This document shows, one piece after another, positions 1-7,371 of a stretch of DNA of 35,087 bases; position 1 is the first letter of the stretch, and every line of letters begins with the position of its first letter. The stretch is from Muribacter muris (lineage in GTDB: Bacteria > Pseudomonadota > Gammaproteobacteria > Enterobacterales > Pasteurellaceae), in assembly GCF_001038205.1 (NCBI RefSeq), contig NZ_JWIZ01000030.1:1-35087 (forward strand), given 5' to 3'. The notes under the pieces are model-generated. The model saw nothing but the letters and a program-made list of their open reading frames with translations. It was not told the DNA's origin and ran no database searches. The position numbers and the translations under genes are program-made.

Positions 1-2
1 CA

Positions 3-983
3 AAAGACTCTGAAACAGCTGCGTCAAATTCAGCGACTGCCGCAGACAGTTCAGCAACTGCTGCCAATTCTTCTGCAAGCGAAGCATCAAGCTCGGCAAG
101 TAATGCTGAAAGTTCCGCTACGGCAGCAAGTTCTGCTGCAAGTTCAGCAGGTAGCTCGGCAACTAGAGCAGATTCATCTGCAACGGCAGCTTCTAGTTCA
201 GCATCATTAGCGGACAGTTCGGCAGCAGCGGCAAAAGCGTCCGAAGATGCAGCAAAAGGTTCTGCGGATAAAGCAGAAAATATCGCTCAGAAAATTGAAG
301 ATGCCGGTTTGATCAGTGAAGATGGTAAGACAGCCTTTAGTGCAAATAATGATAGTGGCGCAGATAGCTCAAAAGCTACCGGTAAAGATGCTACGGCACT
401 TGGCTACGGCTCGGAAGCAACATCGGAAAATACCACCGCCATTGGTAATAATGCGAAAGCAACCGCACAAAATGCGAGTGCGTTAGGTCAAAATGCAAAA
501 GCAACAGCGAAAAAATCCGTTGCGGTGGGGCATAACGCAAAAGCCAAAGCAGATAATTCGCTTGCATTAGGGGCAGATTCGGTTGCCGATGAACCAAATA
601 CAGTTTCAGTCGGTAGCGTCGGTAAAGAACGTCGTATTACTAATGTTGCAGCAGGTGTGAAAGGCACGGATGCGGTAAATATGAATCAACTTAATCAAGT
701 GAAAGGTCAAGTTGAGTCCGTTCGTAAAGAGCTAAGAAAAACCGATAAGAAGCTGCGTGGTGGGATTGCCGGTGCAACCGCCGTTGCCAATATTCCTCAA
801 GTAACGCAAGCGGGCGCTAATATGGTTGGTGTCGGCGTGGGGAACTACAAAGGGCAAAGTGCCGTTGCAGTCGGCTACTCGAAATTAAGTGATAACAATA
901 AAGTTATCTTTAAAATGAGTGGCGCAGCGACCACACAGGGTGATTTCAATATTGGAGCCGGTGTCGGTTATCAATGGAAATAA
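3..983 (+). CDS. Trimeric autotransporter adhesin (YadA-like), 3' part only
   Basis: The frame is open through the left edge, so only the last 326 residues are visible. Seen in order: a Ser/Ala-rich stalk of heptads (visible residues 1-97); YadA-type head repeats of the form AxAxGxxAxA (about 126-197, for example SVAVGHNAKA); a neck with ITNVAAG and GTDAVNMNQL (about 202-235); a short charged coiled coil; and the C-terminal membrane anchor (about 250-326) with GIAGATAVANIPQ and final GVGYQWK. In this family the anchor trimerises to form a 12-stranded outer-membrane barrel and exports the passenger, which binds host or matrix ligands. The receptor cannot be inferred. Internal TTG or ATG codons are not credible starts because the protein family is continuous upstream. 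A terminator follows, then a DUF2827 gene in the same direction that may modify this adhesin. Confidence 0.93.
   Translation, partial: KDSETAASNSATAADSSATAANSSASEASSSASNAESSATAASSAASSAGSSATRADSSATAASSSASLADSSAAAAKASEDAAKGSADKAENIAQKIEDAGLISEDGKTAFSANNDSGADSSKATGKDATALGYGSEATSENTTAIGNNAKATAQNASALGQNAKATAKKSVAVGHNAKAKADNSLALGADSVADEPNTVSVGSVGKERRITNVAAGVKGTDAVNMNQLNQVKGQVESVRKELRKTDKKLRGGIAGATAVANIPQVTQAGANMVGVGVGNYKGQSAVAVGYSKLSDNNKVIFKMSGAATTQGDFNIGAGVGYQWK
21..293 (+). repeat. 21-bp coding repeat: 13 Ser/Ala heptads of the adhesin stalk
   Basis: Translated in the adhesin frame, this stretch reads as 13 consecutive heptads with consensus A-x-S-S-A-x-x (ADSSATA, ANSSASE, ASSSASN, AESSATA and so on). 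It drifts at the right end to AKASEDA, AKGSADK and AENIAQK before the head. No residue is inserted or lost across the array. The period is 7 codons, so it encodes a regular alanine-cored, serine-coated trimeric coiled coil. The DNA copies differ by many synonymous changes, so this is not a recent perfect duplication. The array continues off the left edge and its full length is unknown. Confidence 0.9.
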
Positions 984-1001
984 TCTTATAATAGGTTGAA
1001 C

Positions 1002-1033
1002 ATCACTCAGGCATCTGCCTGAGTGATTTTTTA
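1002..1033 (+). terminator. Rho-independent terminator after the adhesin
   Basis: An inverted repeat ATCACTCAGG / CCTGAGTGAT is followed directly by a T6 run. It lies 19 bases after the adhesin stop, so transcription into the next gene would need read-through or a separate promoter. Confidence 0.88.
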
Positions 1034-1101
1034 TCAGATTTGTAAAATATCTGCTTTATCTCACCGCTTGCGGTGTAAAGCCAAAACTCTATTAGCTGAC
1101 T

Positions 1102-2241
1102 ATGCGTAAATATAAAATCGGTATTACCTTTAATTTAGAAAATAAAGTAACAGATATTTGGGCAAACGGTGCAAATCAAAATGTGATCCATTTGTTCCAT
1201 TTATTTCAACATTCCGACATTGTTGAAGAGGTAGTTTTAGTCTCTTGGGGGCCGGAAAAACGCACCGAGCCGCCGGCAGGATTTATGCTGGAGGATCTTT
1301 CACTTAAATTTGCCTATATTGATGATGTTATTGACAAGCTAGATGTGCTGATTGAAGGTACGCTCACTATCGAACCAAATCAACGTGAACGTATGCACGC
1401 CCACGGCGGGAAGATCGTTGCCTATAAAATAGGGAATGATTTTATTATGGATATGGAGTATTTTTTGTTTGACAAACCAGCAGGTCGGGTCTTCAACGGC
1501 ACGGTTTTTGATAGTGTTTGGCTTATCCCGCAACACGAAAATACTTGCTACTCCTACTTTTCCATAATGTACAACAGCCCGGCATTTATTGTACCGGCTA
1601 TTTGGTCGCCGATTTTCTGTGATAAGGTGATCAAGCGGTTGAAAGAGGCGCATAATTTGCAATTTGGTTATCAACCGAATCTCAACGATACGGCAAAACG
1701 AATTGCTTGCTTTGAAGCGAATATCAATGTAGTTAAAACCAGTTTTACGCCTATCTTGATTTGTGAACAAGCCTATCGCACCGATCCGAGCAAGATTAAA
1801 CATTTCTATGCCTGTAATACTTACGATAAGAAAGACAATCCAACCTTCTTTAATTTCATCGGGCGAACCCAAATTGTCGGTAACAATATAATGACGGTAG
1901 AAGCTCGCTATCAAATGCCTGATTTTCTGACACGTTATGTCGATATTGTGTTGAGTCATCAATGGGAAAACGGGCTAAACTATGCCTATAATGATGCGCT
2001 CTACGGCGGCTATCCGTTTATTCACAATTCTAAATTGTTACCTAAGGGCGTGGGGTATTATTACGATCAATTTGATGCTTTTGAGGGAGCAAAAGTGCTG
2101 CTGGAGGTGATTGAAAATCACGATAAACGTCATCAGGCGTATGTTGAAAGGGCAAACGAGTATCTTGAATCGCTGTTACCGACCAATCCGGTGAATGTGT
2201 ATTTGTACGAAAAAGAGATCAAACGTTTATTTGAAAAATAA
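1102..2241 (+). CDS. DUF2827 family protein, putative glycosyltransferase
   Basis: A 379-residue cytoplasmic-type protein with no signal peptide. The N-terminal strand-turn IGITFNLENKVTDIW-ANG-NQN, the following VVLVSWG, and a late segment SHQWENGLNYAYNDALYGGYP (residues about 287-307) fit my recollection of DUF2827 proteins. That late segment resembles the donor-binding half of GT-B glycosyltransferases. Function is not established by the sequence. The gene lies 118 bases downstream of the adhesin on the same strand, behind a terminator, and ends at its own terminator. No strong ribosome site precedes the ATG. My inference is O-glycosylation of the Ser-rich adhesin stalk in the cytoplasm before export. 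It could equally act on another acceptor. Family assignment is fairly sure; function is a guess. Confidence 0.72.
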   Translation: MRKYKIGITFNLENKVTDIWANGANQNVIHLFHLFQHSDIVEEVVLVSWGPEKRTEPPAGFMLEDLSLKFAYIDDVIDKLDVLIEGTLTIEPNQRERMHAHGGKIVAYKIGNDFIMDMEYFLFDKPAGRVFNGTVFDSVWLIPQHENTCYSYFSIMYNSPAFIVPAIWSPIFCDKVIKRLKEAHNLQFGYQPNLNDTAKRIACFEANINVVKTSFTPILICEQAYRTDPSKIKHFYACNTYDKKDNPTFFNFIGRTQIVGNNIMTVEARYQMPDFLTRYVDIVLSHQWENGLNYAYNDALYGGYPFIHNSKLLPKGVGYYYDQFDAFEGAKVLLEVIENHDKRHQAYVERANEYLESLLPTNPVNVYLYEKEIKRLFEK

Positions 2242-2244
2242 AAG

Positions 2245-2277
2245 AACGGCTAACGTTTCAGCAACGTTAGCCGTTTT
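2245..2277. terminator. Bidirectional terminator between DUF2827 gene and argH
   Basis: A 13-bp perfect stem AACGGCTAACGTT / AACGTTAGCCGTT with a 5-base loop. T runs flank it in both directions, so it can serve both convergent genes. Confidence 0.88.
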
Positions 2278-2287
2278 GATTATCCGC

Positions 2288-3664
2288 TTATAACATTAGC
2301 TGGGTTTTGGCATCGGCTATCGCTTCAGCCACGCGTTCCAAATTAACGCCGCCTTTGGCACAACGTTTTGCCAAGCAAGAGTCAAGCGAGAGGATTGGAT
2401 ATACATCGTCTGCAATCGCTGGGTGGAAACGGCTAAATTCAGTTAAACTCAATTCCTCTAAGGCTTTACGTTGGCTGATCGCATAAACGACGGCTTCGCC
2501 GACAATATGATGCGCTTCACGGAACGGAATGCCTTTTGCAACCAAATAATCGGCTAATTCGGTCGCATTTGCATAACCTTGTTGTGCCGCCTCTTTAGTG
2601 CGTTCGGTATCCACTTTAATGTCTTCCAGTACCAAAGCGGAAATATTGACGCACGCTTGCCACGTTTCAATCGCATCAAAAATACCTTCTTTGTCTTCCT
2701 GCATATCCTTATTGTAGGCAAGCGGTAAGCCTTTCAGGGTCGCTAATAATCCGGTTAATGCGCCGAACACCCGCCCCGTTTTCCCTCGCACCAATTCGCA
2801 CGCATCAGGGTTTTTCTTTTGTGGCATTAGCGAAGAGCCGGACGTTACTCGGTCGGATAACTCCACAAAATGCGATTCCCCACTGTTGAAGATAATTAAA
2901 TCTTCGGCAAAACGAGAGAGGTGCATCATACTGATAGAGGCGGCGGCAAGTAGTTCGAGAACATGATCACGGTCAGACACACTGTCTAAGCTGTTGCGGG
3001 TTGCCGTTTCAAAGCCTAAATGCTGTGCCAGCAGATCCCGATCGATCCCATACGCCGTACCGGCTAATGCGCCTGAACCCAGCGGGCAAGTATTCATTCG
3101 TCGATAAGCATCGCTAAGGCGGGAATAATCCCGCTCCAACATTTCATAGTATGCCATACACCAATGGGCAAAAGTAATCGGCTGTGCCCGTTGCAAATGG
3201 GTATAACCCGGCATAATCGAGAGTTGATTTTGCTCGGCGGTTTCAACCAATTTAGCCTGCAAAGCACGGATCGATTCTTGTAATGAAAGCACTTGGGCTT
3301 TACACCACAATTTCATATCCACCGCCACTTGATCGTTACGGCTGCGACCGGTATGCAATTTTTTACCGAGATCGCCAACCCGTTTGATTAGCTGCAATTC
3401 AACCCAACTGTGAATATCTTCCGCATCTTCTTGTAGCACAATAGCTAAGTTTGGTGCCACTTCGGCACGCAACTGTTTGAGAGCCTCAATAAGCTGGGCT
3501 AACTCTTGGGCATCAATAATCCCGACAGAGTGAATCGCCTTTGCCCAACCGATTGAGCCGTCAATATCTTGCAATGCAAGGCGATAATCGAAACGTAATG
3601 AATCGTTAAAATATTTGAATTGTTGGTCTGCTGCTTGACTAAAGCGTCCACCCCAAAGTGCCAT
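2288..3664 (-). CDS. argH: Argininosuccinate lyase
   Basis: This enzyme cleaves argininosuccinate to arginine and fumarate, the last step of arginine synthesis. It is 458 residues, the usual length (E. coli about 457), beginning MALWGGRF. Visible motifs are TGRSRNDQ (105-112), [10 protein letters not shown] (153-162, with the general acid/base histidine at 156) and the superfamily signature [11 protein letters not shown] (276-286), whose mobile loop carries the catalytic serine. An ATG five codons earlier is in frame, but the AAGGA ribosome site lies between the two ATGs, 7 bases before the chosen one, and family members start at MALWGGRF. Two ArgR boxes lie 60-100 bases upstream, so repression by arginine is likely. 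The gene is transcribed towards the DUF2827 gene. Confidence 0.97.
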   Translation of the reverse strand: MALWGGRFSQAADQQFKYFNDSLRFDYRLALQDIDGSIGWAKAIHSVGIIDAQELAQLIEALKQLRAEVAPNLAIVLQEDAEDIHSWVELQLIKRVGDLGKKLHTGRSRNDQVAVDMKLWCKAQVLSLQESIRALQAKLVETAEQNQLSIMPGYTHLQRAQPITFAHWCMAYYEMLERDYSRLSDAYRRMNTCPLGSGALAGTAYGIDRDLLAQHLGFETATRNSLDSVSDRDHVLELLAAASISMMHLSRFAEDLIIFNSGESHFVELSDRVTSGSSLMPQKKNPDACELVRGKTGRVFGALTGLLATLKGLPLAYNKDMQEDKEGIFDAIETWQACVNISALVLEDIKVDTERTKEAAQQGYANATELADYLVAKGIPFREAHHIVGEAVVYAISQRKALEELSLTEFSRFHPAIADDVYPILSLDSCLAKRCAKGGVNLERVAEAIADAKTQLML

Positions 3665-3703
3665 AGTAATGTCCTTCATTTTGCAAATAAATCAGCGGAT
3701 CAC

Positions 3704-3712
3704 ACCGCTTGT
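3704..3712 (-). repeat. DNA uptake signal sequence (Apl type)
   Basis: An exact 9-mer ACAAGCGGT on the minus strand, in the argH leader between the ArgR boxes and the start. It is the signal recognised by the competence machinery in this branch of Pasteurellaceae. Confidence 0.8.
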
Positions 3713-3726
3713 AATGGGCTTATTAT

Positions 3727-3761
3727 TGCATAATTATGCAAATTCTCTAAATAATTATTGA
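3727..3761 (-). promoter_or_regulatory. Tandem ArgR boxes upstream of argH
   Basis: Two 14-bp cores fit the ArgR pattern TGNATNNNNATNCA. TGCATAATTATGCA (3727-3740) sits inside a perfect 16-bp palindrome. TAAATAATTATTGA (3748-3761) matches 8 of 10 fixed positions of TGAATNNNNATTCA. Their starts are exactly 21 bp apart, i.e. two 18-bp boxes separated by 3 bp, the known spacing for an ArgR hexamer. They cover the predicted argH promoter. Confidence 0.75.
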
Positions 3762-3762
3762 A
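3733..3762 (-). promoter_or_regulatory. Predicted argH promoter
   Basis: On the minus strand, a -35 TTCAAT (3757-3762) and -10 CATAAT (3733-3738) are separated by 18 bases. Both hexamers lie within the ArgR boxes, consistent with repression by occlusion. The -35 is a moderate match. Confidence 0.45.
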
Positions 3763-3764
3763 AC

Positions 3765-5081
3765 CTAACCAAATTGAGCGGCTCGTGCGGTTAAATTTTC
3801 TGCGCCGTTAGCGCGGATCACCACATTGTCTTCGCTGCGAATGCCACCGAACTGTTTAAACTGCTCAATCTTCTGCCAATTAAATTGTTTGGCAAGCGGG
3901 TGATTTTTCCACTGTTCGAGTAACATTTCAATAAAATAAAGCCCCGGTTCGATCGTCAAAACCATTCCTTCGACGAGATCACGGGTACATCGCAAGCTCG
4001 GATAGTCCTGCGGCGCGGCTTTATGCGTGCCACGGGCGTTTTGTTGAAAGCCCGCCACATCGTGCACCTGTAAACCGAGCAAATGCCCCAACCCGTGCGG
4101 GAAAAAGCTGCGGCTAATCCCTAGCTCAAAAATATCATCAGGCGATAAGCGGACAAAATCAAACTCGTGCAGTAACCGGGCAATCCATTTATGCATTTGG
4201 GTATGATAGCCGAGATAATTAAAGCCCACTTCAAGCTGATCGATGATCAATAGCTTCAACTGATCCAAGCGGCTCACCAATTCGGCAAATTCACTTTTCG
4301 GCTCAAAAGCATAGCTGCGGGTAATATCGGCAGCATAGCCTAAATAACTCGCTCCGGCATCCAATAAAAAACTGTGGCGTTGTGCGGGCGGCTGCATCGC
4401 CAACTTGGTATAATGCAAAATCGCACTGTGTTGATTGAGGGCAACAATATTGCCGTACGGCACATTGTTGTCCGATTGCTCGGTTGCTTGCAAGTAGGCT
4501 AGGTTGATGTCAAACTCGCTTTTCCCCTCAAAAAATGCCGCTTTTGCCGCCCGATGCCCCTTCAACGCAATACGCTGTGCCTGATAAATGCACGCAATTT
4601 CAAATTCACTTTTGATCGAACGGGCAAAATGCAGTACATTTAGCACCTTTTTCGGATTGATTTCACGAAAACCGAGGGCTTGCGCCAACTCGTGATCGTT
4701 GCCGATAAACGCACAGTATTGCGGATTATGCAGGTAACTCGTCATCTGTTGGCTCTCGGTGAGAATATGCCAGTCAAATTGATCGGCAAAAAAGGCTTCC
4801 CTCGGCGGCTGTGGCGTGCAGTGCCAATAGTCTTGCGGTGCAAAATAGTAGATTTTCGGCTTGCTTTTGCCGTCTAAAAACAACCAACTTTGCTCGGCAT
4901 TCGGATCGGGAAAAATATAATTGAAATGGGGATTAACTTTAAACGGCGCAGTTTGATCGTCTAAAAAATAACGTTGAGCTGCACCACTGTAAATCCACAA
5001 ACCGTCTAAACGGCACAATTCCAGTGCGGTTTGCACCTGTTGCTGAATGCGTGCCCAATGGTGTGAAAATTGCTGCTGCAT
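3765..5081 (-). CDS. pepQ: Xaa-Pro dipeptidase
   Basis: A cytoplasmic metallopeptidase (family M24B) that splits dipeptides with C-terminal proline. It is 438 residues, close to E. coli PepQ (443). The five residues binding the two metal ions are visible: D241 and D252 in [20 protein letters not shown]333 in [14 protein letters not shown]378 in LTIEPGLYF and E417 in IRSEDNVVI. The N-terminal half is the non-catalytic creatinase-like domain. An AAAGG ribosome site lies 8 bases before the ATG. It is divergent from tusA with only 29 bases between, and lies just upstream of argH on the same strand, but the argH promoter and ArgR boxes separate the two units. Confidence 0.95.
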   Translation of the reverse strand: MQQQFSHHWARIQQQVQTALELCRLDGLWIYSGAAQRYFLDDQTAPFKVNPHFNYIFPDPNAEQSWLFLDGKSKPKIYYFAPQDYWHCTPQPPREAFFADQFDWHILTESQQMTSYLHNPQYCAFIGNDHELAQALGFREINPKKVLNVLHFARSIKSEFEIACIYQAQRIALKGHRAAKAAFFEGKSEFDINLAYLQATEQSDNNVPYGNIVALNQHSAILHYTKLAMQPPAQRHSFLLDAGASYLGYAADITRSYAFEPKSEFAELVSRLDQLKLLIIDQLEVGFNYLGYHTQMHKWIARLLHEFDFVRLSPDDIFELGISRSFFPHGLGHLLGLQVHDVAGFQQNARGTHKAAPQDYPSLRCTRDLVEGMVLTIEPGLYFIEMLLEQWKNHPLAKQFNWQKIEQFKQFGGIRSEDNVVIRANGAENLTARAAQFG

Positions 5082-5110
5082 TGAATAACCTTTAACTTAT
5101 CGGACTGAAA

Positions 5111-5353
5111 ATGACTGAATTAACCATTAACCAAACCCTCGATACCCTTGGGCTACGCTGCCCCGAACCGGTAATGCTCACCCGCAAAACCATTCGCAAT
5201 ATGGCAGACGGCGAAGTCTTATTGATTATTGCGGACGATCCCGCTACAACCCGTGATATTCCGAGCTTCTGTGAATTTATGGAGCATCAGTTGCTCGACA
5301 GCCAAACGGATAGCCCGCCATATCGTTACTGGATCAAAAAAGGCTTGGCATAG
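5111..5353 (+). CDS. tusA: Sulfurtransferase TusA
   Basis: A small sulfur carrier that takes persulfide sulfur from the cysteine desulfurase IscS and passes it to TusBCD for 2-thiouridine formation in tRNA; it also feeds other sulfur pathways. It is 80 residues, the family's usual size, with the active-site motif LRCPEPVM and the sulfur-carrying cysteine at residue 17. The gene is divergent from pepQ. No strong ribosome site is visible before the ATG. No tusBCD genes are in the window. Confidence 0.95.
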   Translation: MTELTINQTLDTLGLRCPEPVMLTRKTIRNMADGEVLLIIADDPATTRDIPSFCEFMEHQLLDSQTDSPPYRYWIKKGLA

Positions 5354-5370
5354 TCTGCCGATAATATACG

Positions 5371-5379
5371 CAAGCGGTC
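5371..5379 (+). repeat. Uptake signal sequence, one mismatch
   Basis: GCAAGCGGT followed by C and two AT-rich tracts, the extended pattern of the Apl-type uptake signal, in the tusA-dsbD intergenic region. Confidence 0.6.
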
Positions 5380-5453
5380 GGTTTTTCACGTTTTTTTGCT
5401 ATTTTCGCGCCAAATTTCGCTTTTTCAGCACACAACGCAACCCATTATGAGAC

Positions 5454-5472
5454 GGACGCCGACGTGGCGTCC
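5454..5472. other. GC-rich hairpin in the tusA-dsbD gap
   Basis: A perfect 7-bp stem GGACGCC / GGCGTCC with loop GACGT. No T run follows on the plus strand, so it is a poor terminator. It sits about 120 bases before dsbD. Apart from this and an uptake signal, I see no gene, RNA or convincing promoter in 5354-5594. Confidence 0.4.
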
Positions 5473-5594
5473 CGACATTCTGCATAAAATATCGATTTGT
5501 ACAATAGCCATATTGCAAACACTTCTGCCGAACGTACCGCTTGAGCCGGACTGGGCGAAAATGTTAGACTTGTCCCATTTTAATCTCGCAGTCA

Positions 5595-7337
5595 ATGCCT
5601 ATGTTAATCCGACTTTTTTCCCTCTTTTTGATGCTGTGGGCAGTGCCGAGCAGTGCCGGTTTGTTTGACAATAAGCCGACATTTCTCAGTAACGAGCAGG
5701 CATTTGCATTTTCCTCGACACAATCCGATCAGCAGCTCCTGTTGAACTGGCAAATCGCTGACGGTTACTATCTCTATAAAAAAGAGCTGGTCATTACGCC
5801 GCAAAATGTTGAATTGGGTGAAGTGCAATTACCGCCCAGTGAACCGCATCAAGATGAGTTTTTCGGCGAGGTGGCGATTTATCGTAATCAATTAACTGTT
5901 CCCGTGCCAATTCTTGCACAGCAACCTAACAGTCGGGTGAGCGTACGTTATCAAGGCTGCACCAAAGGGTTTTGTTATCCGCCGGAAACGGTAACGCTCA
6001 ATCTTGATACACAAGCGGTTAATTCCGGCGCCGATGTTGCAAACACATCGGTTGAACCGACCGTTTCCCAAACGCAACAAACGCAAATGCCGACCGTACA
6101 GGCAGAGCAAGATCGTTTGGCTACGCAGTTATCGGAAAACCGTTTATCCGTTTTCTGGTTTTTCATCTTAGGGATCGGGCTGGCTTTCACCCCTTGCGTA
6201 TTGCCAATGCTGCCGCTGCTGTCGGCAATCGTTATCGGCAACCAGCAACGCCCGAACAGTTTGCGGGCATTACTGCTTAGTGTAAGCTATGTGCAAGGAA
6301 TGGCGCTTACCTACACCCTGCTCGGCTTGATTGTGGCGGCGATCGGCTTGCCGTTTCAAGTCGCCTTGCAAAGCCCGCCGGTATTGATCAGTTTATCCGT
6401 TTTATTCACGCTATTGGCGTTGTCAATGTTCGGGTTATTCACCATTCAACTGCCAAATAGCTGGCAACAAAAGCTCAATCAACTTAGCCAACAGCAAAAA
6501 GGCGGCTCGCTGGTTAGTGTCTTTATAATGGGAATGATTGCGGGGCTGGTCGCTTCTCCTTGTACCTCCGCACCACTTTCGGGGGCATTATTATATGTGG
6601 CGCAAAGCGGCGATTTACTCACCGGCGGCTTGGCACTCTATCTGCTTGCGTTGGGAATGGGCATTCCGTTGGTGCTGATTACGCTATTCGGTAACCGCAT
6701 TTTGCCGAAATCGGGCGATTGGCTGCTCAAAGTCAAAACGATATTCGGCTTTGTGATGTTAGCACTGCCAATCTTTCTGCTCTCAAGGGTATTGCCAACC
6801 AATGCCGAACCGTTGATGTGGTCGGCATTGGCAATCGCTTTCTTGGTTTGGGCAAATGAACAATTTAACGCTCTAAAATGGTGGCAAAAAGGCTTGCGGG
6901 TGCTAATGCTAGCGGCATTATGCGTGAGTGCAAAACCGTGGACGGATCTCGTTTGGCAAACCAACACGACTACCGAGCAAACAGCAAGCCATTTCACTCG
7001 TATTCAATCGTTAGCCGAATTGGAACAGCAACTTGCCGCCAGCCACGGCAAAAAAGTGATGCTCGACCTTTACGCCGATTGGTGCGTAGCGTGCAAAGAG
7101 TTTGAAAAATACACCTTTGCCGATCAAAACGTCAAAGCCAAGCTGGCACAAATGGTTGTTTTGCAGGTGGATATGACCCAAAACTCCCCTGCCAATGATG
7201 AATTGATGAAACATTTCAACGTCTTAGGGCTACCGACTATTCTCTTCTTTGATGAACAAAGCAAAGAGCTTAATTCCTCCAGAGTTACGGGCTTTATGGC
7301 AGCCGAGAGCTTTTTAGACTGGCTGAATCGGTTATAG
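5595..7337 (+). CDS. dsbD: Thiol:disulfide interchange protein DsbD
   Basis: An inner-membrane protein that carries electrons from cytoplasmic thioredoxin to the periplasm to keep DsbC, DsbG and cytochrome c maturation factors reduced. It is 580 residues with all three modules: a signal peptide (1-21, cleavage after AVPSSA); periplasmic domain alpha with C122/C127 in YQGCTKGFCYPPE; an eight-helix membrane domain with C201 in FTPCVLP and C323 in ASPCTSAP; and a C-terminal thioredoxin-like domain with C497/C500 in DWCVAC. All six redox cysteines are present. The ribosome site is weak, and an ATG two codons later is equally possible. It ends at a hairpin shared with the convergent priA. Confidence 0.97.
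   Translation: MPMLIRLFSLFLMLWAVPSSAGLFDNKPTFLSNEQAFAFSSTQSDQQLLLNWQIADGYYLYKKELVITPQNVELGEVQLPPSEPHQDEFFGEVAIYRNQLTVPVPILAQQPNSRVSVRYQGCTKGFCYPPETVTLNLDTQAVNSGADVANTSVEPTVSQTQQTQMPTVQAEQDRLATQLSENRLSVFWFFILGIGLAFTPCVLPMLPLLSAIVIGNQQRPNSLRALLLSVSYVQGMALTYTLLGLIVAAIGLPFQVALQSPPVLISLSVLFTLLALSMFGLFTIQLPNSWQQKLNQLSQQQKGGSLVSVFIMGMIAGLVASPCTSAPLSGALLYVAQSGDLLTGGLALYLLALGMGIPLVLITLFGNRILPKSGDWLLKVKTIFGFVMLALPIFLLSRVLPTNAEPLMWSALAIAFLVWANEQFNALKWWQKGLRVLMLAALCVSAKPWTDLVWQTNTTTEQTASHFTRIQSLAELEQQLAASHGKKVMLDLYADWCVACKEFEKYTFADQNVKAKLAQMVVLQVDMTQNSPANDELMKHFNVLGLPTILFFDEQSKELNSSRVTGFMAAESFLDWLNRL
6011..6019 (+). repeat. Uptake signal sequence inside dsbD
   Basis: Exact ACAAGCGGT within the linker coding region after domain alpha of DsbD, a poorly constrained part of the protein where such motifs are tolerated. 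Confidence 0.7.
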
Positions 7338-7340
7338 AAT

Positions 7341-7369
7341 ACAGGGAAGCATTGACGCTTCCCTGTTTC
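7341..7369. terminator. Shared hairpin between dsbD and priA
   Basis: A 10-bp stem ACAGGGAAGC / GCTTCCCTGT with a 6-base loop in the 34-base gap between the convergent genes. Only a short T run follows on either strand, so strength is uncertain. Confidence 0.65.
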
Positions 7370-7371
7370 AT

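Noticed and set aside
21-293. Short regular repeats that might suggest a CRISPR array
   Set aside because: The 21-bp period is coding, has no unique spacers, and translates to perfect heptads in the adhesin frame.
1339-1962. 207-codon minus-strand open frame inside the DUF2827 gene
   Set aside because: It lies entirely antisense to a gene with clear family motifs, and its translation has no domain or ribosome site.
5396-5668. Open frame of 90 codons in the tusA-dsbD gap
   Set aside because: It runs into the dsbD signal-peptide region in another frame, has no ribosome site, and its protein shows no recognisable feature.
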